This document shows, one piece after another, positions 43,495 through 50,815 of a stretch of 64,000 nt of DNA. This stretch comes from CBDDDW01 sp965226805 (GTDB lineage: Bacteria; Chloroflexota; Dehalococcoidia; Lucifugimonadales; JAGWBF01), in the NCBI GenBank assembly GCA_965226805.1, contig CBDDDW010000022.1:1-64000 (forward strand). Reading direction: 5' to 3'. Made by a program: the position numbers and the translations under genes. Under the pieces are notes generated by a model. The model had not been told where the DNA came from and did not search any database. It saw only the letters and a list, made by a program, of their open reading frames with translations. Numbering within the stretch: the stretch's first letter is position 1; each line of letters starts with the position of its first letter.

Positions 43495-43752
43495 GTGTTT
43501 AGCCTGGAGGACCTGGTGAGTGTCCGATTCCAGTGTTCCAAGTGCCAGGGAGAGCTGGTGCAACACCTCCGCGGATTCCACTGGTACCTGCCTGGATTTT
43601 GTCCCATGTGCCAGGTCTCATTGGATAAAGAAATGGTGGACCGGGACGGAATGGACGAGCTAGTGCTACTGATCCGGCGGCTGTCGAAAATCTCCGACCC
43701 AAATATCAAGCTCCGGTTCGAGCTGGACGGCGTTGCTGCCGAGGCGGAATAG
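43495..43752 (+). CDS. Small zinc-ribbon phage protein
   Basis: An 85-residue protein starting at GTG 43495: VRFQCSKCQGELVQHLRGFH, FCPMCQVSLDKEMVDRD give two CxxC knuckles, then an acidic helical end. It probably binds zinc. Function unknown. Confidence 0.55.
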   Translation: MFSLEDLVSVRFQCSKCQGELVQHLRGFHWYLPGFCPMCQVSLDKEMVDRDGMDELVLLIRRLSKISDPNIKLRFELDGVAAEAE

Positions 43753-43766
43753 GAAGGGATTCGGGC

Positions 43767-43934
43767 ATGAAATGGCTGAAGAGGCTCTTTGGTCTCAGCA
43801 GGGAGCATGAGGGCCCACCACCTATCCCCAAGAAGCCACCACCGCCACCACCACCCCGTCGGCCAAAGCCAAGCAGTAGCGGTGCTGGAGCTGATACCAA
43901 CCTAATTAGGAGGAGGTACGAGCGTGCTCGCTAG
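43767..43934 (+). CDS. Small proline-rich phage protein
   Basis: A 55-residue frame from ATG 43767: MKWLKRLFGLSREHEGPPPI, then KKPPPPPPPRRPKPSSSG and an Arg-rich end. The amphipathic start could bind a membrane. Its last 29 bases overlap the end of the convergent antitoxin gene. No family recognised. Confidence 0.45.
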   Translation: MKWLKRLFGLSREHEGPPPIPKKPPPPPPPRRPKPSSSGAGADTNLIRRRYERAR

Positions 43935-44232
43935 TTGGGATGTCCTCCATTGCGATTCTCCAGTCAACGCCCAACGCCCGCGCGATGCGAATCACCGTGG
44001 CGAAGGAGGGATTTCCGTCTGGGGACAACGCCTTATACAGGCCCACCCGAGTAATGCCCGCTGCCTTGGCCAGATGGGTCATGTTCTGAGCACGAGCAAT
44101 ATCGCTCAATGCTGCCCGAATGAGACTGCCATCCCCAGGGTCTTCCTCAATGCAGCCTTCCAGATAGTAGCGCGCGTCTTCTTCATTCTGGATGTCCTCC
44201 GCAGGGTCCCAAATCCTATCTCCCTTTGTCAT
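43906..44232 (-). CDS. HI1420-type HTH antitoxin (pair 3)
   Basis: A 108-residue antitoxin: WDPAEDIQNEEDARYYLEGC, MTHLAKAAGITRVGLYKALS, PDGNPSFATVIRIARALGVD. It lies 3 bases after the toxin stop. The pair is inverted inside the tail gene cluster. Confidence 0.87.
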   Translation of the reverse strand: MTKGDRIWDPAEDIQNEEDARYYLEGCIEEDPGDGSLIRAALSDIARAQNMTHLAKAAGITRVGLYKALSPDGNPSFATVIRIARALGVDWRIAMEDIPTSEHARTSS

Positions 44233-44235
44233 CGT

Positions 44236-44529
44236 CTATTCCCTCTCTTTCGCCATCTCAATAGCACGCTCAATGTCCCGGGCTTGACTGCCCTTGTCGC
44301 CACCACACAGAAGGACGATCACCGCGTTGCCTTCGCGGATAAAGTAGAGGCGATACCCCGGCCTGTGGAAAATTCTGGCCTCGAACACGCCGCTTCCGAC
44401 CGGCTTAACGTCACCCAAATTGCCACCGGCCATTCGGCGCATCCGGGCGCGGATGCGACCAGCGGCCCGCCTGTCTCTGAGGCCGTTGAGCCAGGCCCTG
44501 AAGGTGGCGGTCTGGACTATCGTGAGCAT
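44236..44529 (-). CDS. RelE/HigB-like toxin of the HI1419 type (pair 3)
   Basis: A 97-residue toxin: TFRAWLNGLRDRRAAGRIRA, GDVKPVGSGVFEARIFHRPG, YRLYFIREGNAVIVLLCGGD. The ATG (44527-44529) begins 6 bases after the -10 element, so the message should be leaderless. It is more diverged from pairs 1 and 2 than they are from each other. Confidence 0.87.
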   Translation of the reverse strand: MLTIVQTATFRAWLNGLRDRRAAGRIRARMRRMAGGNLGDVKPVGSGVFEARIFHRPGYRLYFIREGNAVIVLLCGGDKGSQARDIERAIEMAKERE

Positions 44530-44535
44530 GACCTT

Positions 44536-44564
44536 ATTGTATACTGTGGTTTACACTCTGTCAA
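44536..44564 (-). promoter_or_regulatory. Promoter of toxin-antitoxin pair 3
   Basis: On the minus strand TTGACA (44559-44564), 17-base spacer, TACAAT (44536-44541). The spacer has GTGTAAACCACAG, an imperfect palindrome related to the pair 1 operator. It allows expression independent of the tail operon. Confidence 0.78.
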
Positions 44565-44653
44565 GGAAGAAGGCCCCCAACTAATCTTAGGAGGCGCACC
44601 ATGACCAAGCAGAAGACCGCCAAAGACTCAAGCAGCGATAGGAGGGTGTTTGC

Positions 44654-44866
44654 ATGAATCCCACGATTGAACAAGAGGCCATGCGCGTCTATTGCATCCA
44701 GTTGGCGCCAGCGGGAGGAAACTGGCCTCCCACAATTCGCATCCACGCCGATACGCTCTCCCTTGAACAGGAAGGCTACACCTTCAAAAGGGAAGGCAAT
44801 ATCGTCGGAGTTGTCAGAGGGAACGTGCAAGCCTGGTGGATTGAAGAGGAGACGACGCACCCATGA
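44654..44866 (+). CDS. Small phage protein of unknown function
   Basis: A 70-residue protein from ATG 44654 (AGGAGGG upstream): MRVYCIQLAPAGGNWPPTIR, EGYTFKREGNIVGVVRGNVQ, AWWIEEE. It reads like a small beta-sheet protein. Before it, 44601-44657 is an 18-codon frame sharing a 25-base stretch with the start of the next gene (44863), a sign of local duplication. Confidence 0.5.
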   Translation: MNPTIEQEAMRVYCIQLAPAGGNWPPTIRIHADTLSLEQEGYTFKREGNIVGVVRGNVQAWWIEEETTHP

Positions 44867-45084
44867 CCAAGCAGAAGACCGCCAAACTCGACCTCAACGG
44901 GCAGGAAGCAACCATCATTGACGAGGTAGTCGCCAAGCTCGGCTTCAAGGCCGACCCAGAAGCACTCAGCAGGGCCGACGAGAAGCTCAAGGAATTCAAC
45001 CGGCGGCTCCAGTCACTGGCGCGAGGGTGCAACTTCGTTGTCCGGGACAACGAAGTTGCTCAAGAAAGGAGGAGCGAATGTTGA
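44863..45084 (+). pseudogene. N-terminal remnant of a tape measure protein
   Basis: A 73-residue frame. Residues 15-55 (ATIIDEVVAKLGFKADPEAL, SRADEKLKEFNRRLQSLARG) parallel the start of the intact tape measure at 45849 (TVLDELITIIGFKGDTRDLD, RVQARLKQIQSNINTVARN). Right after this the sequence enters the 31-base palindrome at 45029-45059 and loses homology. It is either a truncated duplicate or the stump of an older tape measure. Confidence 0.65.
45029..45059. repeat. 31-base perfect palindrome
   Basis: Arms of 15 bases (GCAACTTCGTTGTCC, 45029-45043; complement 45045-45059) around one G. It shares CAACTTCG/CGAAGTTG ends with the palindrome at 30906-30934. It lies at the point where tape-measure homology of the preceding frame ends. 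No T-run. Confidence 0.9.
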
Positions 45085-45425
45085 AGCCGAAGATTCTGGC
45101 CTTGATGATCCTAGCCCTGGTGTCGTTGGTGGTTCTGGCGGCGTGTGGAGATTCCCAAGAGTGGTACGAGTGGGGAACGCTTCACCAAGCTACCGCGGCA
45201 GACTGGAAAGTTGCTGACGAACGTGATCGGCTGGCAACGTCTGCCGACTATGCGAGTGAGGTTCTGTTCGACAAGGAAATCATTCCCGATTCGATGGATG
45301 AGCTCCGCGAGTATGCACAAGACATGAAAACATGCATCGACGAGGCGGTACTGCCGGACCCGGTACTCCCTGACCAGAAAGTAGCCGAGATTGGTGCCGC
45401 GTGTGCCGTGCTTATGAATTGGTGA
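45078..45425 (+). CDS. Prophage lipoprotein A
   Basis: A 115-residue protein from ATG 45078 (AAAGGAGGAG upstream). Signal peptide with lipobox: ILALMILALVSLVVLAACGD, Cys at about 22. The mature part is acidic and helical with two Cys (MKTCIDEAV, GAACAVLMNW). It would sit on the outer face of the cytoplasmic membrane. Phage lipoproteins beside tape-measure genes are known to block DNA injection by related phages; that role here is inference. Confidence 0.75.
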   Translation: MLKPKILALMILALVSLVVLAACGDSQEWYEWGTLHQATAADWKVADERDRLATSADYASEVLFDKEIIPDSMDELREYAQDMKTCIDEAVLPDPVLPDQKVAEIGAACAVLMNW

Positions 45426-45465
45426 AGGCTCAACGTCGACCATATTTCAACCAAGGGAGGGACGA

Positions 45466-45837
45466 ATGGCAAGACTGAAGATGCTCGTGTTGACTACCTT
45501 CGCCCTGGTGCTGTTGCTGATTCTGGCGGCGTGCAGCAAGAGTACCGAAGAGCGCACCTGTGAGCACTACTACCAGGATGTCTTTACCTACCACTTCGTG
45601 TTCACTGGACCATCAGCACTCGCGGAATTGAAGAAGCTCGTTGGAGAACTCGATGAGATTGCCCAGGAGGCCGAACCTGAGATCGCCAATGCTGCGACAA
45701 GGGTAAAGGAAGTTGTTATGGCCGCAGACAAGACCATCACGGAAGAAAGCATAGAGGTAACTGGTGTTCTGGAGGCAGCGTGTGACAGTCGCGGCTATGA
45801 CTACGACCACTTCCACCCGAATCAGGTCATCGAGTAG
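45466..45837 (+). CDS. Prophage lipoprotein B
   Basis: A 123-residue protein with lipobox (LTTFALVLLLILAACSKS) and a mature helical part (ALAELKKLVGELDEIAQEAE, TRVKEVVMAADKTITEE) with two Cys (ERTCEHYY, LEAACDSRGY). The same layout as lipoprotein A suggests the two are distant paralogs. It ends 11 bases before the tape measure start. Confidence 0.75.
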   Translation: MARLKMLVLTTFALVLLLILAACSKSTEERTCEHYYQDVFTYHFVFTGPSALAELKKLVGELDEIAQEAEPEIANAATRVKEVVMAADKTITEESIEVTGVLEAACDSRGYDYDHFHPNQVIE

Positions 45838-45848
45838 GAGAACGTCTG

Positions 45849-48338
45849 ATGGCAACCACGGTACTTGACGAACTCATAACGATCATCGGCTTCAAGGGCG
45901 ACACCCGCGACCTGGACCGTGTACAGGCGCGGCTCAAGCAGATCCAGAGCAACATCAACACCGTCGCCCGCAACTTCGGCATCGCCGGAGCCGCCCTGAC
46001 CGGCGTTGGATTCGTGGTGGGCCGCACGATCTTGTCCTTCGATAGGGCCATGAACACACTCAGGGCCACGTTCCTCGATGTACCCGCCGAACAGATCCAG
46101 AGGCTCGAAAAACAGGCGCGAGATTTGGGCGAAACCACCTCTAAAAGCGCGACCGACGCAGCCAATGCGCAGGTGGAGCTTGCCCGCGCCGGTCTTGATG
46201 CCAATCAGGTCATGAAGGCCATTCCTGATGTGCTCAATCTGGCCATTGCTGGAGAGCTAGAAATGGCCGAGGCCGCTGGTCTGGTTACGAACCAGCTCGC
46301 GTCCTTCCGGCTTGAAACCACTGAGACAGAAAGGGTTGTGGATGTTCTTGCCAAAACCGCGACCAGTTCCAGGACGACCGTGGCTGAGCTCGGCCCGGCG
46401 TTCCGCCAGGTCGCGCCTCTCGCCGCAGGTCTTGGGATAGAGATCGAGCAGACCGCCGCAATCATCGGGACCCTTAGGTCTGGCGGCTTGATTCCAGAGC
46501 AGGCAGGTACCGCATTCCGAAACATCCTCGCCATACTTCAGGAAGACCCGACTCCTAGAGTCCGTGATGGATTCAAGCAGCTCGGACTTGAGTTCGAGGA
46601 TGTCCGGCAGATGGTTACAGAAGGCGACCTTGTGGGAGCTATCAAGTTGATCAGCGAGGCCGGGTTGGACACTAAGACGGCGCTCCAGATATTCGGACGC
46701 GAGGCGGCGTCGGGAGCCTCCAGCCTGGCGCTAGCGGCTGAGGAGGTGGACGAGTTTATCCAACGGCTAGATGCGGCTGAGGGCACCACGGTCCGAATGG
46801 CGGAGGTGATGGCGGACGGCTTGCCCGGCTCTGTTGACCAGTTCCGGTCATCGTTGGAGTCCCTGCAACTGGAGTTGGGAGACTCCGGTCTCCGGGGGTT
46901 GATGATAAAGGTGCTGGATACGATCAAAGGCTTACTCCGGTGGATAACAGATGCCCCAGGACCGCTGAAAACACTGTTAGTAGCTGCCATTGCCGCAGGC
47001 CCTGGGCTGTTGGCCATGTCCGTCGGCCTCAAGGCACTGGCGATAGGGTTTCGCCCACTGACGACCGCCATTCGCACATCGGTGCGCCTTGTCACGCACT
47101 GGCGGGCCTCCCTGCGCCTGCTTCGTATGCGCGTAAGTCGTGTGACACGCAGACTTCGGAGCTTCGCCACTGCGATCTGGTCCAGGGTATCTCCTGCCCT
47201 CACTGGTCTTGGTAGAGGAGTAAGAGCGGCAGGTATTGCGGTGCGGAACTTTGCTGTGAGGTTGTGGACCAGCGGAACGGCAGCGTTGGGAAGATTCGCA
47301 ACATCGCTTCGCACCAACGCTATCCCGGCCTTGAGCCGATTCGCCGCTACCATCTGGACATCGACCATCGGGGCACTGAGAGCGCTGGGTAGACGGCTGG
47401 CGATGGCGAGCCTAGCGATGCTGCGCTTTGCCACCCGCGCCATCGTCGCCGGCATCAGCGGAGTCATAGCCTTTGGGGTTGCTATCTGGGCCTCGTTGAT
47501 TCCGCCGCTGATTGCAGCCACGGCAGCGGTCGTGGGATTCACGCTAGCGTTGCTGGCCAATCCAATCGTGCTGATCGTGGTAGCCATTATCGGAGCCTTC
47601 GTTGCCCTTGGCTTTGTGATCTACAAGTTCCGCCGCCAGATTGTGGGTGCCCTGAAGACGGCGTTGAGTTGGGCCAAGGAGAACTGGCCGTTGCTGGCTG
47701 GCATCCTGCTGGGACCCTTCGGGATCGTCGGGGCGCTGGTATGGAAGTTCCGAGACCAGATACTCGGAGCGTTCCGAGACGTGTGGGACTGGCTCAGGGA
47801 GTCACCCATCTTCGGTCCAGTGATAGATGGGATACAGGCGATCATCGACTTTGTGCGCGAGCTGCCCGGCAGGGTGGTGGGCATCCTCAAGGACATCCCC
47901 GGAATGGTGGCGGATGCCATAAGGGACGTGCCAGGTCTTGGGGCTGCACTTGAGGTATTCACGGGGATTGCAGGCAAGGTGGGCAAAGCGGTGGGCTTGG
48001 CCGAAGGAGGCGTCGTCCCTGGTCCGTTGGGCAGACCGTTACTGGCCACGGTCCACGGCGGGGAGATGGTGCTGCCAGTAGGGGCGTCCAGGGTCATCGC
48101 TCAGATGCTTGAAGGGTTCCGGCTCGGCCCCGCCGCTTTGCCGCAAGCGCCGCACTATTACGGCCAGATGTACAGGTCCTTGGTGGTCAACCGGACGGTA
48201 AACATCAACATCACAGAGCCCATTGTGATCCAGACCCAGGCGACGGACGCCAAGGGGATCGCCCAGGAGCTGCACGAGGCGATTGAAGACAAGATTCGGA
48301 ACATCGCCTACGACCACGACGGGCCGGTGGAGCGCTGA
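45849..48338 (+). CDS. Tape measure protein
   Basis: An 829-residue tail-length protein with a TP901-type core (LIPEQAGTAFRNILAILQED, FGREAASGASSLALAAEEVD). Several hydrophobic segments follow between about 375 and 600 (LLVAAIAAGPGLLAMSVGLK, LIPPLIAATAAVVGFTLALL, VLIVVAIIGAFVALGFVIYK), separated by repeats of AIWTSxxxALxxLGR type. The end has GGVVPGPLGRPLLATVHGGE, a common tape-measure C-terminal motif. Length predicts a tail of about 120 nm by the usual rule of 0.15 nm per residue. Confidence 0.92.
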   Translation: MATTVLDELITIIGFKGDTRDLDRVQARLKQIQSNINTVARNFGIAGAALTGVGFVVGRTILSFDRAMNTLRATFLDVPAEQIQRLEKQARDLGETTSKSATDAANAQVELARAGLDANQVMKAIPDVLNLAIAGELEMAEAAGLVTNQLASFRLETTETERVVDVLAKTATSSRTTVAELGPAFRQVAPLAAGLGIEIEQTAAIIGTLRSGGLIPEQAGTAFRNILAILQEDPTPRVRDGFKQLGLEFEDVRQMVTEGDLVGAIKLISEAGLDTKTALQIFGREAASGASSLALAAEEVDEFIQRLDAAEGTTVRMAEVMADGLPGSVDQFRSSLESLQLELGDSGLRGLMIKVLDTIKGLLRWITDAPGPLKTLLVAAIAAGPGLLAMSVGLKALAIGFRPLTTAIRTSVRLVTHWRASLRLLRMRVSRVTRRLRSFATAIWSRVSPALTGLGRGVRAAGIAVRNFAVRLWTSGTAALGRFATSLRTNAIPALSRFAATIWTSTIGALRALGRRLAMASLAMLRFATRAIVAGISGVIAFGVAIWASLIPPLIAATAAVVGFTLALLANPIVLIVVAIIGAFVALGFVIYKFRRQIVGALKTALSWAKENWPLLAGILLGPFGIVGALVWKFRDQILGAFRDVWDWLRESPIFGPVIDGIQAIIDFVRELPGRVVGILKDIPGMVADAIRDVPGLGAALEVFTGIAGKVGKAVGLAEGGVVPGPLGRPLLATVHGGEMVLPVGASRVIAQMLEGFRLGPAALPQAPHYYGQMYRSLVVNRTVNINITEPIVIQTQATDAKGIAQELHEAIEDKIRNIAYDHDGPVER

Positions 48339-49018
48339 TGGCGGCTAGCGTCATACTGGGCCAAAATTTCTTGCTCCTGCCCGGGAATCCTGCGCTGTTG
48401 AGCTCGCTGCCCCGGTACGCACAGCCTCTTGCCTCCATCGCTGACGGGTTCATCTCTGAAGAGCACGCCGTCAGGATCAGCAAGACCTCGTATCCCGTCG
48501 AGACGGGCGGGTCGCTCGTGGACCACGCGGTTGTACAGCCGCGCACGCTCAAGCTTGTGGGCTGGGTCTCGGACCTGCTGGCTCCTGAAGGGAGGCGGGG
48601 CAACCCGTCTCGCGGCAGTGATGCGTGGCTTCAGCTCACCCGGTTGGTCGAATCGAGGGAGCCGTTCCTGGTGTTCACAATGCTGGGCGTCTACCCCTCG
48701 ATGCTGATTACGTCGCTCAAGGCTCCGGTTGATAGGACCACGGGACGGGCGCTCCGCTTCGAGATGGAGCTTGAGGAGGTGCAGTTCCGCGCCCTGGAGC
48801 GGGGCCAACGGCCTCCCCCAGTGCGGATAGGCCCCGCCGAGGATAGGTCGGAGGAGGTTAATAGAGGCAAGGGCAACGCACCCTCAATACCTCCCGAACA
48901 TGTCGTTAGGGAGATCAACGTACTGCAAGAGCCAGAGGAATCAGAGGATGGTCCCTCAATCGGTGATCGGATAGTCGACGCTGGCAAATTCGTAGGTAGG
49001 GTCTTTGGGATCGGCTGA
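48338..49018 (+). CDS. Baseplate protein, Dit-like
   Basis: A 226-residue protein overlapping the tape measure stop (TGATG). SEEHAVRISKTSYPVETGGS, LVDHAVVQPRTLKLVGWVSD, AWLQLTRLVESREPFLVFTM, LRFEMELEEVQFRAL match the Dit/DUF6046-type N-terminal barrel that links tube and baseplate. The C-terminal part is charged and flexible. Confidence 0.75.
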   Translation: MAASVILGQNFLLLPGNPALLSSLPRYAQPLASIADGFISEEHAVRISKTSYPVETGGSLVDHAVVQPRTLKLVGWVSDLLAPEGRRGNPSRGSDAWLQLTRLVESREPFLVFTMLGVYPSMLITSLKAPVDRTTGRALRFEMELEEVQFRALERGQRPPPVRIGPAEDRSEEVNRGKGNAPSIPPEHVVREINVLQEPEESEDGPSIGDRIVDAGKFVGRVFGIG

Positions 49019-49344
49019 TGCAAGCGATACCGCTGACAACAGACCCACGGCAGCGAATGCAGGTGACGCTGGGCAACCAGCCGGTCATACTCCGCGCCTG
49101 GTGGCAGCCGCTCTCCGAAGCATGGTACCTGTCGCTGTACACCAAGAGAGAGGAGCCGATAGCGCTGGGGCGTCAGGTGTCTACGGGTAGGAAACTGATT
49201 GAGGCTCCCGACTTTGCGGGCGACCTGGTGACCATCCCCTTGGAGCGCTACGGCGCGCCGATAGGCCGGGAGGCGTGGGGCCAGACCCACGGGCTGGCCT
49301 ACCTTGAGCCGTCCGAAATCGAGCAGGTGAGCTGGGCGCTATGA
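49018..49344 (+). CDS. Baseplate protein (DUF6983-like)
   Basis: A 108-residue beta protein: MQAIPLTTDPRQRMQVTLGN, PVILRAWWQPLSEAWYLSLY, TGRKLIEAPDFAGDLVTIPL. The pattern (QxfxxxLxGxxYxLxxxWN, with D-F-xGDL) is the small protein always found between Dit-like and hub genes in this phage type. Confidence 0.75.
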   Translation: MQAIPLTTDPRQRMQVTLGNQPVILRAWWQPLSEAWYLSLYTKREEPIALGRQVSTGRKLIEAPDFAGDLVTIPLERYGAPIGREAWGQTHGLAYLEPSEIEQVSWAL

Positions 49345-50183
49345 GCATGAGGCAGTACCTACGCCAGATAAGCGCCGAGATCGAGGGCGCAGACCGCTCC
49401 GTGCTCATCATCGAGGAGCTGCATATCACCTTCGACCTGCACATAGACGATCAGTCGTCCTCGTCGCCGTCCACGGTCAAGATATGGAACCTGGCCAAGG
49501 CTTCGGCCTCCCACATCGCCGAGGCAGGGCAGATCGTGCGGGTCAAGGCTGGCTACGGGGATATTAGAAACGCTGAACCGATCTTCTATGGCGAGATACG
49601 GCGCGTCCTCCATGAGCGCACTGGGGTAGACCGCGTAACGACCATCGTGCTTGGCCGTTCCGACTCGGCGACGACCGGCGCACTGGTCTCCATCAGCCTC
49701 GCGGGTCCGGTCGGACTGCGCGAGCTGGTGCGCCGCATCGTGGACGCTATGGGGCTGCGAATCGAATCCGTCCAGGCAGTTCCCGACGAGGAGATTGAGG
49801 ACGGGTACTCTTACAACGGCTCCGCGAAGTCGGCTCTCAAGGACCTTCTGGAGCCTCACAAGGTTGCCGCTTATGAAGTGGGCGGCGTGATGCACTTCAC
49901 CCACAGGGACAACGAGCCAGAGCGTGGCACGTTCTTTCTCAGTCATGCGACGGGGCTTATCGGCACGCCGTCCCTCACCGAGGACGAAGGGTTTAGGGCG
50001 AAGATGGCGTTGAACCGCTCCATTGAGCTGAGCCAGTTGGTTGAGGTCAGCAGCGAGGCCGTGGATGGCTGGTTCACGGTCAAGACCATCGTCCACAGGG
50101 GAGACAACTGGGGCGGGGAGTTCGTGACGGAGATCGAGGGAGCGAAGACCGATTCCCCTGCACTGGTGGGGGTGGTGTCGTGA
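49341..50183 (+). CDS. Baseplate hub protein (phage late control D/XkdQ-like)
   Basis: A 280-residue protein overlapping the previous gene by 4 bases. FDLHIDDQSSSSPSTVKIWN, LAKASASHIAEAGQIVRVKA, GYGDIRNAEPIFYGEIRRVL are the hub barrel; the C-terminal part (LLEPHKVAAYEVGGVMHFTH, KTIVHRGDNWGGEFVTEIEG) closes it. It seats the central spike. Confidence 0.85.
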   Translation: MSMRQYLRQISAEIEGADRSVLIIEELHITFDLHIDDQSSSSPSTVKIWNLAKASASHIAEAGQIVRVKAGYGDIRNAEPIFYGEIRRVLHERTGVDRVTTIVLGRSDSATTGALVSISLAGPVGLRELVRRIVDAMGLRIESVQAVPDEEIEDGYSYNGSAKSALKDLLEPHKVAAYEVGGVMHFTHRDNEPERGTFFLSHATGLIGTPSLTEDEGFRAKMALNRSIELSQLVEVSSEAVDGWFTVKTIVHRGDNWGGEFVTEIEGAKTDSPALVGVVS

Positions 50184-50716
50184 CCAGCATGAACCGCGAC
50201 ACCGACTACGCGAATATGGCCCAGGCGATCCGCTTCGCCATCCGCCAGTCGCTCAAGGACATGTACACCTGTATGCCTGGGATAGTGGAGTCCTACGACG
50301 CGGAGACCCGGCGGGCGGTGGTGAAGGGAGCGCTCAAGGTGGTGACCACTAAGAAAGAGGAGATCGAGCGAGAGGCCATCCACAACGTCCCCGTATTGTT
50401 CCCGTCGGGAGGCAGATCGGCCTTCACATTTCCTCTGGAGCCTGGGGACACTGTGCTGCTGCTCTACTCCCAGCGGGGTTTGGCTAATTGGAAGAAGACG
50501 TTTGGCGTTGCTGCCCCGGACACAATCGGGTTCTTCAGTGAGAAGGACGCCTTCGCCATTCCTGGGTTCGGGCCTACTCAAGGGGAACTTGAGCACATGA
50601 TCGCCATTGAGTCGGACGGCGTTCGCATCAGGACGACCGGGACGCTCGCTATAGAGGCGCAGGACGTGACGTTCAAGCGGCCTGGTACAGATGAAGCACC
50701 GAGGAGCATAGTGTGA
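50180..50716 (+). CDS. Gp138-type baseplate spike protein
   Basis: A 178-residue protein from GTG 50180. MPGIVESYDAETRRAVVKGA, NVPVLFPSGGRSAFTFPLEP, GDTVLLLYSQRGLANW match the Gp138 N-terminal OB fold, with a beta-helix-like end (GVRIRTTGTLAIEAQDVTFK). It is the membrane-puncturing tip of contractile tails, the gpV analogue. Confidence 0.85.
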   Translation: MTSMNRDTDYANMAQAIRFAIRQSLKDMYTCMPGIVESYDAETRRAVVKGALKVVTTKKEEIEREAIHNVPVLFPSGGRSAFTFPLEPGDTVLLLYSQRGLANWKKTFGVAAPDTIGFFSEKDAFAIPGFGPTQGELEHMIAIESDGVRIRTTGTLAIEAQDVTFKRPGTDEAPRSIV

Positions 50717-50815
50717 TGCGCACCATCTCAGCCGTGGACGATCTCCTTGACGGATTCGCTGTAGTGGAGGGCCTTGAGGCCACCAGGCAGCGGGTAATTC
50801 AGCATCTACGCTTTA

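Noticed and set aside
46538..47587. 349-codon minus-strand frame over the tape measure gene
   Set aside because: Shadow frame; the plus strand has all tape-measure motifs.
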